Below, in pieces: positions 42,153-50,788 of a DNA stretch of 64,000 nt. The stretch's first letter is position 1. Each line of letters starts with the position of its first letter. The stretch spans positions 6,186 through 70,185 of the forward strand of contig DATELK010000165.1 in assembly GCA_035276685.1 (NCBI GenBank). Direction: 5' to 3'. A model generated the notes under the pieces. It did no database searches, had not been told where the DNA came from, and saw nothing but the letters and a program-made list of their open reading frames with translations. The translations under genes and the position numbers were made by a program. Source of the DNA: JACVRN01 sp035276685. GTDB taxonomy: Bacteria; Acidobacteriota; Blastocatellia; Pyrinomonadales; Pyrinomonadaceae.

Positions 42153-43100
42153 TTATCTGAAGGTTCTGGTTTCGGCGGTCTCTTTGCTGAGGACTTCGCT
42201 GGCGAGCTTGGTGTCGAGGGCGAAGAGGGCGCGCATGGTGTTTCGCGGCGAGAGGTGGTCTTCGTCCGTGTCGTCTTCGTCAACGCAGTTGTGCTCTACC
42301 AGACGCGCCAGGCGACGCACGAGCGGCTCCTGATTAGGGAAGCGCTCTATGTAGGCTCTGGCCGAAAGAGCGCCGACCCAGTCGCAGGTCAGCTCTTCCG
42401 GGCGGCGGCCCGTGATGTTCAGGCCCGTCAGGTTAACGGCGCGGCTTCCTACCTGTCTGAAGAGCGGGGCGAGGGTGTCGTCGCGCCCGTCCGCAATGTG
42501 CGTTATCTCGTGAGCGAGCACGCTTATCATCCCTTCGTCCGAGGGCAGGCCCGCCAGAAAGATTGTGCCGAAGTATATGGTGTGAGGGTCTATCATAATC
42601 ACGGAAGCGTTGTCGCGCAGGTCAACGTCCGGCTTGATGCGGGTGATGCCCTGTATGCGTCGCGTGGCTGCGCGCAGCCTCCAATCCTCCAGCTTGTTCT
42701 CGCGCGCCAATTTTGTCAGGGCGTTGATGGCAAGCTCTTTGGCTACGGGCAGAAGTCGCTCGGCGCGTGCGGCTCCCGCGACCGCCGAAGGGTCTCTTAA
42801 GGGAAGCGAGGGCCGCGCCTGCATCTCGTCAATCGGGACGCTGCCCAGAGGGTCTGAGACGCGCTCGGTGCAGACGGTGTTCATGGCACGCTCGACTATG
42901 TTGCCCGCGCTCGTAGGCAGCGGAGCGCCAGTGTTCTGCGGCTTGTAGGTGTCGTGCGTGTGCCCCGGCGGCTCCTGCTGCTGCGCCCCGCCTTTCTGCT
43001 GCGCCGCAGTGCCGAACGGCAAAGCCAGCGCAGCCGAAAGCCACACGACACACAGGAAGCCAAGCGCCCCTCGCCTGTAATACTGCTTAAGAAATTCCAT
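42153..43100 (-). CDS. M48-like zinc metalloprotease, membrane-anchored
   Basis: 315 residues. An N-terminal hydrophobic segment (about 11-30) is a signal or anchor. The zinc motif is H-E-I-T-H in V-L-A-H-E-I-T-H-I-A-D-G. A later E-L-T-C-D-W-V-G supplies the expected third-ligand region (the Glu/Asp of E-x-x-C-D). The peptidase is probably periplasmic. ATG 43100 is chosen because the 20 codons upstream are encoded by R1, and the same spurious peptide recurs at another R1 copy. It lies in a minus-strand series with the enoyl-CoA hydratase gene upstream. Confidence 0.82.
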   Translation of the reverse strand: MEFLKQYYRRGALGFLCVVWLSAALALPFGTAAQQKGGAQQQEPPGHTHDTYKPQNTGAPLPTSAGNIVERAMNTVCTERVSDPLGSVPIDEMQARPSLPLRDPSAVAGAARAERLLPVAKELAINALTKLARENKLEDWRLRAATRRIQGITRIKPDVDLRDNASVIMIDPHTIYFGTIFLAGLPSDEGMISVLAHEITHIADGRDDTLAPLFRQVGSRAVNLTGLNITGRRPEELTCDWVGALSARAYIERFPNQEPLVRRLARLVEHNCVDEDDTDEDHLSPRNTMRALFALDTKLASEVLSKETAETRTFR

Positions 43101-43118
43101 AAAACACCAGCAACGATA

Positions 43119-43210
43119 ATGCAGAAGGCAGAGTGCAGAATGATGAATTAAAGAAAGCATTCAGGTTGAATAGTTCTTCTCATTCATCATTCTGCACTCT
43201 GCCTTCTGAC
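43119..43210. repeat. R1 palindromic repeat, copy C
   Basis: Full copy with arms ATGCAGAAGGCAGAGTGCAG and AATGATGAAT, and their inverted counterparts. The centre is ATTCAGGTTGAAT. It lies 8 bases after the enoyl-CoA hydratase stop and 18 bases before the metalloprotease start (minus strand). Confidence 0.95.
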
Positions 43211-43218
43211 TTGCCTTT

Positions 43219-43995
43219 TCACCTGTTCCGCCAGGCAGGCTTGCGTTTTTCCATGAAAGCCTTGACGCCTTCGTGCGCGTCGTCCGACTTCATCAGCTCA
43301 TTCAAGTACAGGTCTTCGACTTTCGTCAATGCCTCTTCAAAAGAACGCCCGCGACCCAAATCAATTGCACGGCGGGCCGCTTCCAGCGCCGGGGCCGACA
43401 ATTCCCGCAGGCGGACGAGCAGCTCTTCCGTCTTTTGCTCAAGCTGAGGGGCGGGCACGACCATGTTTATCAGGCCGAGCCGCTGAGCCTCCCCGGCGTC
43501 TATCAGCTCGCCCGTCAGGATAAGCTCGCGCGCCTTGCGCTCTCCTATGATGCGCGGGAGAAGCACCGCGGCTACGGGCGGAAAGACTCCGAGCTTAATT
43601 TCCGGCTGGCCGAAGCGTGCGCTCTCCGTGGCTATGCAGAAATCGCAGGCCGCCACCAGCTCGCAGCCGCCGCCCAAGGCCGCGCCGCTCACGACCGCGA
43701 TGGTCGGCTTGGCTATCTGCTCAAGTGTGCGAAAGATGCTGTGAAAGGATTCGAGCATCTGGTAAATGGTCTCTTCCGCGTGCTCTTCGACGGCCACGCC
43801 CGCGCTGAAGACGCGAGCCTCAGGCACGGCGTCAAAGAGAATCGCCACCATGTCGCGCGCGGCCATGCACTCGTTCAGACATTCGTTTATCTCCCGCATC
43901 ATGGCTATGTTCAGAATATTGAGCGGGGGCCGCGCCAAGGATATGCGCCCAACGCGGTCTTTGATGCTGAAACGGACGCTTTGGTATTGACTCAT
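43219..43995 (-). CDS. Enoyl-CoA hydratase/isomerase (crotonase) family
   Basis: 258 residues. The oxyanion and active-site loop A-A-L-G-G-G-C-E-L-V-A-A-C-D (about 108-121) and F-G-Q-P-E-I-K-L-G (about 131-139) carry both glutamates used by true hydratases. R-P-P-L-N-I-L near residue 18 binds CoA. The sequence also resembles cyclohexa-1,5-diene-carbonyl-CoA hydratases, but this cannot be settled. It follows the neighbouring SDR gene, with which it could act on acyl-CoA intermediates. Confidence 0.88.
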   Translation of the reverse strand: MSQYQSVRFSIKDRVGRISLARPPLNILNIAMMREINECLNECMAARDMVAILFDAVPEARVFSAGVAVEEHAEETIYQMLESFHSIFRTLEQIAKPTIAVVSGAALGGGCELVAACDFCIATESARFGQPEIKLGVFPPVAAVLLPRIIGERKARELILTGELIDAGEAQRLGLINMVVPAPQLEQKTEELLVRLRELSAPALEAARRAIDLGRGRSFEEALTKVEDLYLNELMKSDDAHEGVKAFMEKRKPAWRNR

Positions 43996-44005
43996 TGCTT
44001 AAGCA

Positions 44006-44093
44006 GATTCAAACAGGGATGGACAGAGATTGTCAGGATAAAAGAATTGCTTCTTCTTTATCCTGTCCATCCTGTCCATCCCTGTTAATTTCC
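44006..44093. repeat. R2 long hairpin repeat, copy 1
   Basis: Arms AACAGGGATGGACAG and CTGTCCATCCCTGTTAATTT, with inner arms AGGATAAAAGAA and TTCTTTATCCT. Other copies are at 46962-47052 and 53996-54087; a fragment is at the window end. It fills the gap between the SDR and enoyl-CoA hydratase genes. Confidence 0.95.
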
Positions 44094-44097
44094 TTTT

Positions 44098-44841
44098 TCA
44101 AATTAGCTGGCCGCCGTCAACCTTGATGATTTCGCCCGTGATGTGCCGCGCAAACTCGGAGCAGAGAAAGGCCACCAGGTTGGCAACGTCCTGCGGCTCG
44201 CCTATGCGCCCCAGGACTGCCTCGCGCTCGGCCTCTTCCATGATGCGCGCAGGGAGCCGCTCGGTCATGGGCGTGCGTATGAAGCCGGGCGCGACGGCGT
44301 TGACGTTGACGTTCGAGCGTCCAAGCTCCACGGCGGCGGATTTCGTGAGCCCTATGACTCCGGCTTTGGACGCGGCGTAGTTGCTGATGCCGAAGCTTCC
44401 GCGAAGCGCCTGAATAGAGGCTATGTTGACTATCTTGCCGTAGCGCTGCTCCCTAAAGAGAGGCGCGACCGCGTGAAGATAGTTGAAGGTGCCCTTGAGA
44501 TTGACGTTTAAGACCCTGTCCCACTGTGACTCCGTGATGTCCCAGATGGGAGCGTCACTATTGACGCCCGCCGCGCTCACGAGTATGTCCACGCGGCCCA
44601 TGCGGGCGCGCGTCTCCGCGATGATGCGCGAGGCCTTGCCGTGGTCTGTCACGTCCGCCGTGAAGGTGGTGACTCGTGCGCCCGTCTCTTTCAGCAGGTG
44701 AGAGGTCTGTATCATGACATCCTCGCCCGCCTGATCCACTACGCAGATGTTGGCACCGCGCCGCGCCAGCTCCATCGCGCAAGCGCGCCCTATGCCCGAA
44801 GCAGCCCCCGTGATAATCGCAACCTTTGCGTCAAATTCCAT
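44098..44841 (-). CDS. SDR-family 3-oxoacyl-ACP reductase-like dehydrogenase
   Basis: 247 residues of a classical SDR. Cofactor motif T-G-A-A-S-G-I-G (about 11-18), N-I-A-S-I with catalytic Ser, and Y-A-A-S-K (about 152-156). D-V-T-D at the adenine site and a basic stretch suggest either NAD or NADP. GGGGGAG about 10 bases upstream sets ATG 44841; the longer open frame enters R1. It is adjacent to an enoyl-CoA hydratase, so an acyl-CoA pathway is plausible. Confidence 0.9.
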   Translation of the reverse strand: MEFDAKVAIITGAASGIGRACAMELARRGANICVVDQAGEDVMIQTSHLLKETGARVTTFTADVTDHGKASRIIAETRARMGRVDILVSAAGVNSDAPIWDITESQWDRVLNVNLKGTFNYLHAVAPLFREQRYGKIVNIASIQALRGSFGISNYAASKAGVIGLTKSAAVELGRSNVNVNAVAPGFIRTPMTERLPARIMEEAEREAVLGRIGEPQDVANLVAFLCSEFARHITGEIIKVDGGQLI

Positions 44842-44906
44842 CTCGAAACAACTCCCCCTTGCATAATAGAAGGCTATGAGAAAAAGGGAAAGAGAGAAAG
44901 AGAGAA

Positions 44907-45000
44907 ATGCAGAAGGCAGAGTGCCGCAATGATGAATTAAAGAAAGCATTCAGGTTGAATAGTTCTTCTCATTCATCATTCTACACTCTGCCTTCTGCAT
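44907..45000. repeat. R1 palindromic repeat, copy D
   Basis: Full copy with a one-base change in each of two arms (GTGCCGCAATG, TCTACACTC) against copies C and E. It lies 5 bases after the M61 peptidase stop and 65 bases before the SDR start on the minus strand. Confidence 0.95.
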
Positions 45001-45005
45001 TGCTT

Positions 45006-46859
45006 TTACAGGTTTCCGCCGAGCCATTTCTGGTACGACTGTCGCTGTGCCTCTGTCGGATTGGGGACGGGCGCTATGCGGTAAGGCGCTATGGCGCGGC
45101 CGCCCAGACGGATTTCAAAGCTGCGCAGGTCGTCGTTGCGAAAGAGCGTGAGGGTCACGCGGTCGCCCGGCTTCTTCTCTGAAAGCCGCGCGTCGAACGA
45201 TTCCAGGTTGACCCTCATCCCGTCGAGCGCGACTATCTCGTCTCCGGCGCTGATGCCCTGGTCGTAGGCGGGAGTTCCGGCGCGCACGTTCCTGACCATC
45301 AGGCGGTTGTCGTTCATGTAGAGCGTCGCGCCGAAGTAGGGCCGCTCGGTCGCCGCGCGTCCCGTAGATGTCCCGCTGGTGTCTAGATAAAGACCTGCGT
45401 GATTGAGAATACTGTTGAAATCAATCTCCTCGCGCCCGCGCACGTAGCGCGTGAAGAAGCTGTCGAGCTTCGCGCCTGCCATGCGCTCGGCAAGGCCCTG
45501 GAAATCCTCCGGCGTGTAGTTGCGCTCCTTCCTGTAAAACTCTTCGTAAAGGGCGCGCATCACGTCGTCGAGCGAGCGCGCGTCCTTTGAAGCACGACGA
45601 ATCTCAAGGTCAAGCATAGCGCCCACGATTGCGCCCTTATCGTAGTAAGAGACTTGCGAGTTCACGGAATTTTCGTCCGGCCTGTAATACTTAATCCAGG
45701 CGTCGAAGCTGGACTCTTCCAGGCTCTGCTCGAAACGACCGGGCGTGTTCTGCAAGTCCCTTATCGCGGTTGCCAAATCGTTCAGATAGTCTTCGCCCGT
45801 TATGAGACCGGCGCGCACGAGGATGATGTTCTCGTAGTAGCTGGTGATGCCTTCCGCGACCCATAGGAGCCGCGTGTAGTTCTCCTGCGTGTAATCGAAG
45901 GGGCCGAGCGCATCGGGCCTGATGCGCTTGACGTTCCAGAGATGAAAGTACTCGTGAGAGACGAGCGAGAGAAAGCTCCTGTAGCCTCCTTCAGGGCGAA
46001 AGCGAAAGCGCGGGAAGATGAGAGCGGTCGAGTTCAGATGCTCAAGACCGCCGCCGCCCGTCGAGCGCAGGTGCAGAAAGAAGGTGTAATCACGATAAGG
46101 AATCTCGCCGCCCATGAGAGCCACGGAGGCTTCGACTATCTTCTGAACGTCGCGCCGCATGCGCTCGGGGTCGTAGTTGCCCTCGCCGTCTATGACGATG
46201 CGGTGCGGTATACCCTTGACCTCGAAGGAGAGCGTCTTGAAGTTGCCCACCTCAACGGGCGAGTCGTAGAGGATGTCGAAATTCTCCGCGCGAAAAGTTA
46301 GGGGCCGCCCGCCTGCGGCTGCGGGCAGAGCGGTCGCCACCTTCCAGTTGCCGAAAGGGACTACGCGAAGAGTCGAAGGCGCTTTGAGCTGGCCCTGCGG
46401 GTACATCAGAAGCGCCGCGTTGTTCCAGAAGGCATGCTGGTCTGTCACCTCGTTGGTGCGAACGGAGAACTCGTTGGCGTAGACGCTGTAGGTTACGACC
46501 AGCTCTCTTGAGCCTGCCGTCTCTACGCGCCAGGTGTTCTTATTCGTCTTCGTCCAGCGAAGCGAGCGCCCGCCCGCATCCTTAGCATCGAAGTCCTGCA
46601 CGTTGCGAGCGAACTCTCGCACCAGATAAGAGCCGGGCGTCCAGACAGGCATGATTAAGTCCGTCTGTGCAGGCAGCGTGCCGCGCACGCGCATCTCCAC
46701 CTCAAGCAGGTGCGTGTAGGGCTTGGGCATAGAGACGGTGTAGGAAATTTCCGGCGGAGCCGAGGGGGCCTGCGTATTAGACCTCTGAGCAGATGCGGCG
46801 AAGGTTGCCAGAAACAGCAGCAGGGCTGACAGCGCAGCCTTTCCGGGTGCGTGAATCAT
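45006..46859 (-). CDS. M61-family (glycyl aminopeptidase-like) metalloprotease with PDZ domain
   Basis: 617 residues. A signal peptide (about 8-24) precedes an N-terminal beta domain (about 35-210). The M61 catalytic domain carries H-E-Y-F-H-L-W-N-V-K-R-I and the downstream W-V-A-E-G-I-T-S-Y-Y, with the third zinc ligand Glu. A PDZ domain occupies about 500-590 (A-Y-D-Q-G-I-S-A-G-D-E-I-V-A-L-D-G). This is the usual architecture, and all catalytic residues look intact, in contrast to the M1-like protein at 17-19 kb. Periplasmic. Confidence 0.92.
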   Translation of the reverse strand: MIHAPGKAALSALLLFLATFAASAQRSNTQAPSAPPEISYTVSMPKPYTHLLEVEMRVRGTLPAQTDLIMPVWTPGSYLVREFARNVQDFDAKDAGGRSLRWTKTNKNTWRVETAGSRELVVTYSVYANEFSVRTNEVTDQHAFWNNAALLMYPQGQLKAPSTLRVVPFGNWKVATALPAAAGGRPLTFRAENFDILYDSPVEVGNFKTLSFEVKGIPHRIVIDGEGNYDPERMRRDVQKIVEASVALMGGEIPYRDYTFFLHLRSTGGGGLEHLNSTALIFPRFRFRPEGGYRSFLSLVSHEYFHLWNVKRIRPDALGPFDYTQENYTRLLWVAEGITSYYENIILVRAGLITGEDYLNDLATAIRDLQNTPGRFEQSLEESSFDAWIKYYRPDENSVNSQVSYYDKGAIVGAMLDLEIRRASKDARSLDDVMRALYEEFYRKERNYTPEDFQGLAERMAGAKLDSFFTRYVRGREEIDFNSILNHAGLYLDTSGTSTGRAATERPYFGATLYMNDNRLMVRNVRAGTPAYDQGISAGDEIVALDGMRVNLESFDARLSEKKPGDRVTLTLFRNDDLRSFEIRLGGRAIAPYRIAPVPNPTEAQRQSYQKWLGGNL

Positions 46860-46961
46860 TCTCGGAACGTCCTTTTGATTTGACGAAGATTTCAGGGAGA
46901 TTAACAGAAACTCATCTTACAACGAAACGCGCCGCACAGGCCAAGCGCGCGTTAAAGAAAC

Positions 46962-47052
46962 AATTTAACAGGGATGGACAGGATGAACAGGATAAAGAAT
47001 AAATGCTTTTTCTTTATTATCCTGACAATCTCTGTCCATCCCTGTTAATTTC
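46962..47052. repeat. R2 long hairpin repeat, copy 2
   Basis: Arms TTAACAGGGATGGACAGGAT and the inverted CTGTCCATCCCTGTTAATTT. It lies in the divergent gap between the M61 peptidase and thioredoxin genes, and its right part extends the thioredoxin frame upstream. Confidence 0.95.
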
Positions 47053-47116
47053 CCTGCAAAACTTTTGCGATGAAATCGGCCTAGGATTCTTAGCTCACTT
47101 CGGAGGGAAAGAAGCG

Positions 47117-47566
47117 ATGATAGTTAGCTGCGTGAAGTGCGGCGCGAAGAATCGCGTTGAAGAAAGAGCGGGCGAGGGACGACTGCCCGTGTGCGGCAGG
47201 TGCGGCTCGCCTCTGGATATAGAAGCGAGCGCGGGCGACACGAGCAGGCCTTTGACGGTGACAGACCAGACCTTCGCGCGCGACGTGCTACAGGCGGGCT
47301 CGCGCCCTGTGCTGCTGGACTGTTGGGCCGATTGGTGCGGGCCTTGCCGCATGATTGCGCCCGCGCTTGAGCAACTGGCGGCGGAATCAAACGGGCGCTA
47401 TTTGATAGCCAAGCTCGACGTGGATGAGAATCCCGTGACGGCCACGCAGTTCGGCATACGGAGCATCCCCACGCTCCTTATCTTCAAAAACGGCACACTG
47501 GTAGACCGCCTCGTCGGCCTCCAATCCAAGCAGGCCATAGCCCAGAGACTTCAAAGGCAACAGTAA
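47117..47566 (+). CDS. trxC: Thioredoxin 2 (TrxC-like) with N-terminal zinc ribbon
   Basis: 149 residues. The zinc ribbon has Cys5, Cys8, Cys26 and Cys29. The thioredoxin domain has the active pair Cys74-Cys77 (W-C-G-P-C) and the cis-Pro segment R-S-I-P-T-L-L. This matches TrxC, a stress-linked thiol reductase. CGGAGGG at 47101-47107 sets ATG 47117; the longer frame upstream is R2-encoded. Confidence 0.93.
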   Translation: MIVSCVKCGAKNRVEERAGEGRLPVCGRCGSPLDIEASAGDTSRPLTVTDQTFARDVLQAGSRPVLLDCWADWCGPCRMIAPALEQLAAESNGRYLIAKLDVDENPVTATQFGIRSIPTLLIFKNGTLVDRLVGLQSKQAIAQRLQRQQ

Positions 47567-47607
47567 AGGAGCAGATGGGCAGAAGTTGGGTCTGATGTTA
47601 ATTCGTC

Positions 47608-47808
47608 TTTAGTCCCGGCAGGGACTCGCGTGAAAATAGCCCAGCCATTTATGGCTGGGGATAAGGCAGTAACAAAAGAGAAGAGTCCCGTAGGGACGGC
47701 TGAAGGAGATGTTTCAGCCGTCCCTACGGGACTCTACATTTCTCTCGCATCTGTTCCCAGTACTAAAGCACTGGGCTATTATCAGAAAGTCCCCGACGGG
47801 ACTAAAGA
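47608..47808. repeat. R3 nested palindromic element, copy 2
   Basis: Same plan as 23784-23979: outer arms TTTAGTCCC/GGGACTAAA, middle AATAGCCCAG/CTGGGCTATT, inner AGAGTCCCGTAGGGACGGCT and its inverse. Where the inner arm differs from copy 1 (CGACTGA versus CGGCTGA), the opposite arm differs compensatorily (TCAGTCG versus TCAGCCG). It lies between trxC and the DoxX gene. The remainder of the gap (47809-47933) shows nothing definite. Confidence 0.95.
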
Positions 47809-47933
47809 TTAACCGGCTTCGACTCAACCTCTAAACCTTGTCCTATAATCTCTGCTTTTTACTTTTCCCTTCTTTAGTGCGATATTTCAGGGGAAATCAT
47901 TTAGCCGAGAATCCTTGAAAGGTATCTGATGAG

Positions 47934-48374
47934 ATGTGGAGGAAATTGATTGCTACGCCTGCCACCTGGGTGCCGCTGCCTCTTCGCATTGCTCTTGGAA
48001 TCATAATGTTCGCGCACGGGGCGCAGAAGGTGCTGGGGCTCTACGGCGGGCGCGGCTGGAGCGCATGGGTTGCGGGCGAAGCCCCTCTCGGCCTGCGCCC
48101 CTCGTGGCTCTGGCTCGGCGCGGCGGCGATATCCGAATTTCTGGGCGGCATACTCATCTTCTTCGGCGTGCTGACGCGCGTAGGCGCTCTGGGCGCAGCG
48201 CTGACCATGCTCGTAGCCGTCATAGGCGTTAACTGGGGCGCGTTCTTCGCCAACAATCGCGGCATAGAGTTTCCTTTCGCGCTGCTCATGATGGCCGTCA
48301 CGCTCATCATAACCGGGGGCGGACAGGCTTCCATAGACCGCTTCCTGATGCACCCGCGCGACCGTAGAAGATAG
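47934..48374 (+). CDS. DoxX-family membrane protein
   Basis: 146 residues with four hydrophobic helices. The first helix carries L-R-I-A-L-G-I-I-M-F-A-H-G-A-Q-K-V-L-G, the DoxX signature. G-G-I-L-I-F-F-G-V-L-T-R (about 72-83) follows. Members are linked to redox or quinone processes and stress, but no activity is certain. An ATG at the start of the helix-proximal basic segment is used. Confidence 0.88.
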   Translation: MWRKLIATPATWVPLPLRIALGIIMFAHGAQKVLGLYGGRGWSAWVAGEAPLGLRPSWLWLGAAAISEFLGGILIFFGVLTRVGALGAALTMLVAVIGVNWGAFFANNRGIEFPFALLMMAVTLIITGGGQASIDRFLMHPRDRRR

Positions 48375-48380
48375 ATAAAA

Positions 48381-48472
48381 ATGCAGAAGGCAGAGTGCAG
48401 AATGATGAATTAAAGAAATAATTCAAGTTGAATGCTTCTTCTCATTCATCATTCTGCACTCTGCCTTCTGAC
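48381..48472. repeat. R1 palindromic repeat, copy E
   Basis: Full copy starting 6 bases after the DoxX stop and ending 8 bases before the MFS ATG. As at copy A, it leaves no room for a Shine-Dalgarno site before the downstream gene. Confidence 0.95.
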
Positions 48473-48480
48473 TTGCTCTT

Positions 48481-49746
48481 ATGAATCGTTCTCCGCTACT
48501 GGTTATCTTCATCACAGTCTTCATAGACCTGATAGGCTTCGGCATAGTCATTCCCGTGCTGCCGTTTTACGTAGAGGGGACGCGCTTCAACGCCAGCCCG
48601 CGAGTGGTGGGGCTGCTCTTTGCCTCCTACTCCATCATGCAGCTTATCTTCTCGCCCATCTTGGGAAAGCTCTCCGACAGGTACGGCCGCCGTCCCATTC
48701 TCTTAATCAGCCTGATTGGCACGGCCTTTGGCTTTCTAGTGCTGGGGCTGGCGACGACCGTCTGGATGCTCTTCGCGGGACGCATCATAGACGGCATCTC
48801 GGGCGGCAACATCTCTACGGCGCAGGCCTACATAGCTGACGTGACTACGCCCGAGAATCGCGCGAAGGGGATGGGGATGATTGGAGCGGCCTTCGGGCTG
48901 GGGTTTATCTTCGGCCCGGCCATAGGCGGCATACTGAGCCGCTGGGGCATAGAGGTTCCGTTTCTTTTCGCGGCCGCGCTGGCTCTGGCAAACGCGACGC
49001 TGCTTTACTTCACGCTGCCGGAGACGGTCACTAAAGACCATCCGGCCAGAGTCTCTGCCGCCTCGGCCAGATGGAAGAATCTCTTCGAAGCATTGAAGCA
49101 GCGACGACTCGCCTTCGTGCTCAGCATATACTTTCTCTTCGTCACGGCCTTCTCGATTATGACCTCGTCGTTCGCGCTCTTCACCATGTTCCGCTTCGGG
49201 TACGACGCGCACGACACTGGCTGGCTCTTCGGCTACGTGGGCGTGATTGGCGCGGTCATTCAGGGAGGACTGATAGGACGGCTGGTTCGAAGCTTTGGCG
49301 AGCTGCGGCTGGTCGTCGCGGGCGCGTTTCTCTTCACGACGAGCCTCTTCATCATCCCGCTCACGGGCCCCGAGTCGGGCGTCGCGGTGCTGCTCATGGT
49401 CGGGGCGCTCTTCGCCGTGGGCAACGCACTGTCAACGCCGTCTCTGACGAGCCTCGCGTCCAAGAGCGCCGGGGCAGCGGAGCAGGGCGGCGTCCTCGGC
49501 GTTACTCAATCCGTGGCGAGCCTTGCCAGAGCGGTCGGCCCCCTCATAGCATCGGCCATGATTTACAGCGCCGTCGCTACACTAGGCTTCGACCGCCAGA
49601 TGCACAACATGAGCGACCACACGCTGAGGCTCACCTTCTGGACGGCGGCCGCCATCATGCTCCTGGCTTTTCTATTGGCCGTCTACTTCTCTTACGCCTA
49701 CGCGGGCAGGTACAAAGAGGCCGCGCCTATGGCGGCGGAGAGCTAG
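48481..49746 (+). CDS. MFS transporter (TetA-like drug/H+ antiporter type)
   Basis: 421 residues, 12 transmembrane helices. D-L-I-G-F-G-I-V-I-P-V-L-P (about 14-26) and G-K-L-S-D-R-Y-G-R-R-P (loop 2-3, about 60-70) are diagnostic of the TCR/TetA branch. G-A-A-F-G-L-G-F-I-F-G-P-A-I-G-G (about 139-154) is the antiporter motif C. Substrate unknown, probably efflux. No local regulator gene. The start follows an R1 repeat without a visible ribosome site. Confidence 0.9.
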   Translation: MNRSPLLVIFITVFIDLIGFGIVIPVLPFYVEGTRFNASPRVVGLLFASYSIMQLIFSPILGKLSDRYGRRPILLISLIGTAFGFLVLGLATTVWMLFAGRIIDGISGGNISTAQAYIADVTTPENRAKGMGMIGAAFGLGFIFGPAIGGILSRWGIEVPFLFAAALALANATLLYFTLPETVTKDHPARVSAASARWKNLFEALKQRRLAFVLSIYFLFVTAFSIMTSSFALFTMFRFGYDAHDTGWLFGYVGVIGAVIQGGLIGRLVRSFGELRLVVAGAFLFTTSLFIIPLTGPESGVAVLLMVGALFAVGNALSTPSLTSLASKSAGAAEQGGVLGVTQSVASLARAVGPLIASAMIYSAVATLGFDRQMHNMSDHTLRLTFWTAAAIMLLAFLLAVYFSYAYAGRYKEAAPMAAES

Positions 49747-49748
49747 CC

Positions 49749-50198
49749 CTAATCCCGCCTGTAGAAGACGCGGTCAAAGGTTACGCCCGGAGCGACAGAG
49801 ATGGAGCCCTCTATCACCATACCGAAATTGGTCACGCCGTTGAGTATGCGGTTGGAGAAGGTGGCAGTGAGCTCGCCTCTGCCCCCGTCGCTGTAGACTT
49901 TCGTCGCGGTCAGTCTGCCCTGCTCACCCTTTATGTCCTGAAGCTCTGCGCGCCTGTCGCCCTCAAAGCTCGTGCCGGACAGGCTGTTGCCCGAGTCAAC
50001 CCTGATTTCTATGTAGTAGCCAGCCTCAAACCCCTCGTAGCGCCCCGCGTAATCGGCCACGTTCTCTTTGACCACAGTCTCGAAGCGCTTCTCTTTGGTC
50101 TTAATCTCTTTGTTCTTGACCTTGGACTTCTGCGCGAAGGCCGGGGCCGCAGAGGCCAGCACAAGGACGGCCGCCATCAATAGCAATCTCTTCATCAT
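49749..50198 (-). CDS. Small secreted hypothetical protein
   Basis: 149 residues with a signal peptide cleaved near A-P-A-F-A-Q (about 21-23). A Lys-rich segment is followed by a ~110-residue beta-rich domain. No family recognised. GGGGGAG (minus strand, about 8 bases upstream) places the start at ATG 50198 (or the ATG next to it). Periplasmic or extracellular by inference. Confidence 0.7.
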   Translation of the reverse strand: MMKRLLLMAAVLVLASAAPAFAQKSKVKNKEIKTKEKRFETVVKENVADYAGRYEGFEAGYYIEIRVDSGNSLSGTSFEGDRRAELQDIKGEQGRLTATKVYSDGGRGELTATFSNRILNGVTNFGMVIEGSISVAPGVTFDRVFYRRD

Positions 50199-50311
50199 CG
50201 CTACTTCTCCCCCACTTTTTTGTGTCTGTATTAAGGGCAGACTATCGCCCTCTTTAAAGTGTAAACACCGCCGCGCGCAGTTTCGTGGCGACAAATTGAA
50301 GATTCTCTCTT

Positions 50312-50770
50312 TTACCAGATGGAGGGAAGCTTTGACTCGTCTATCTCAAGGAGTTTTCCGTCGGGCAGTATGTGCAGCATCTGAGCGCCGCGTGCGCGTA
50401 GCGGAGGCGAGAGAAGCCCTACGCGGTGGCAGTTGGCGCGCGGGCTCGCGTGATTGGTCAGGGGCTGAGACTCGGAGCACAGGAGCGCTATGCGCTCGCC
50501 CGACGCAAGCTCCATGATGCGGTCTAGGCCCCGCTCAAGGTCTTCCGTCCTGGCGATGACTTTGCCGCCGCACTCCGGCAGATGCTCGTAGCCCACGCCG
50601 TTCTCCCTGAGCAATTCTTCCAGCACGCGCCCGTTGTACTGAGGCCAGCGCGAGCGCGCCACGCTCCTCACGTCGCACACGAGCGCAATCCCATGCTCCC
50701 TGAGGAGCCACAGGAAATGCTCGAACGGGTGGCGGCCGTGCCCTATCGTGTAGATTGTCGTGGACATCAA
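50312..50770 (-). CDS. DUF488 protein
   Basis: 152 residues. I-Y-T-I-G-H-G-R-H-P-F-E (about 6-17), C-D-V-R-S-V-A-R-S-R-W-P (about 33-44) and C-S-E-S ... N-C-H-R (about 98-114) are the conserved DUF488 features. The conserved cysteines hint at redox or metal chemistry, but the function is not established. It follows a GNAT gene by 18 bases. Confidence 0.88.
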   Translation of the reverse strand: MMSTTIYTIGHGRHPFEHFLWLLREHGIALVCDVRSVARSRWPQYNGRVLEELLRENGVGYEHLPECGGKVIARTEDLERGLDRIMELASGERIALLCSESQPLTNHASPRANCHRVGLLSPPLRARGAQMLHILPDGKLLEIDESKLPSIW

Positions 50771-50788
50771 TTTTCTAAGGCCGCACCT

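Noticed and set aside
43101..43160. An N-terminal extension of the metalloprotease beginning M-L-S-L-I-H-H
   Set aside because: The peptide is encoded by repeat R1 and recurs before the SDR gene at another R1 copy, so it reflects the repeat and not the protein.
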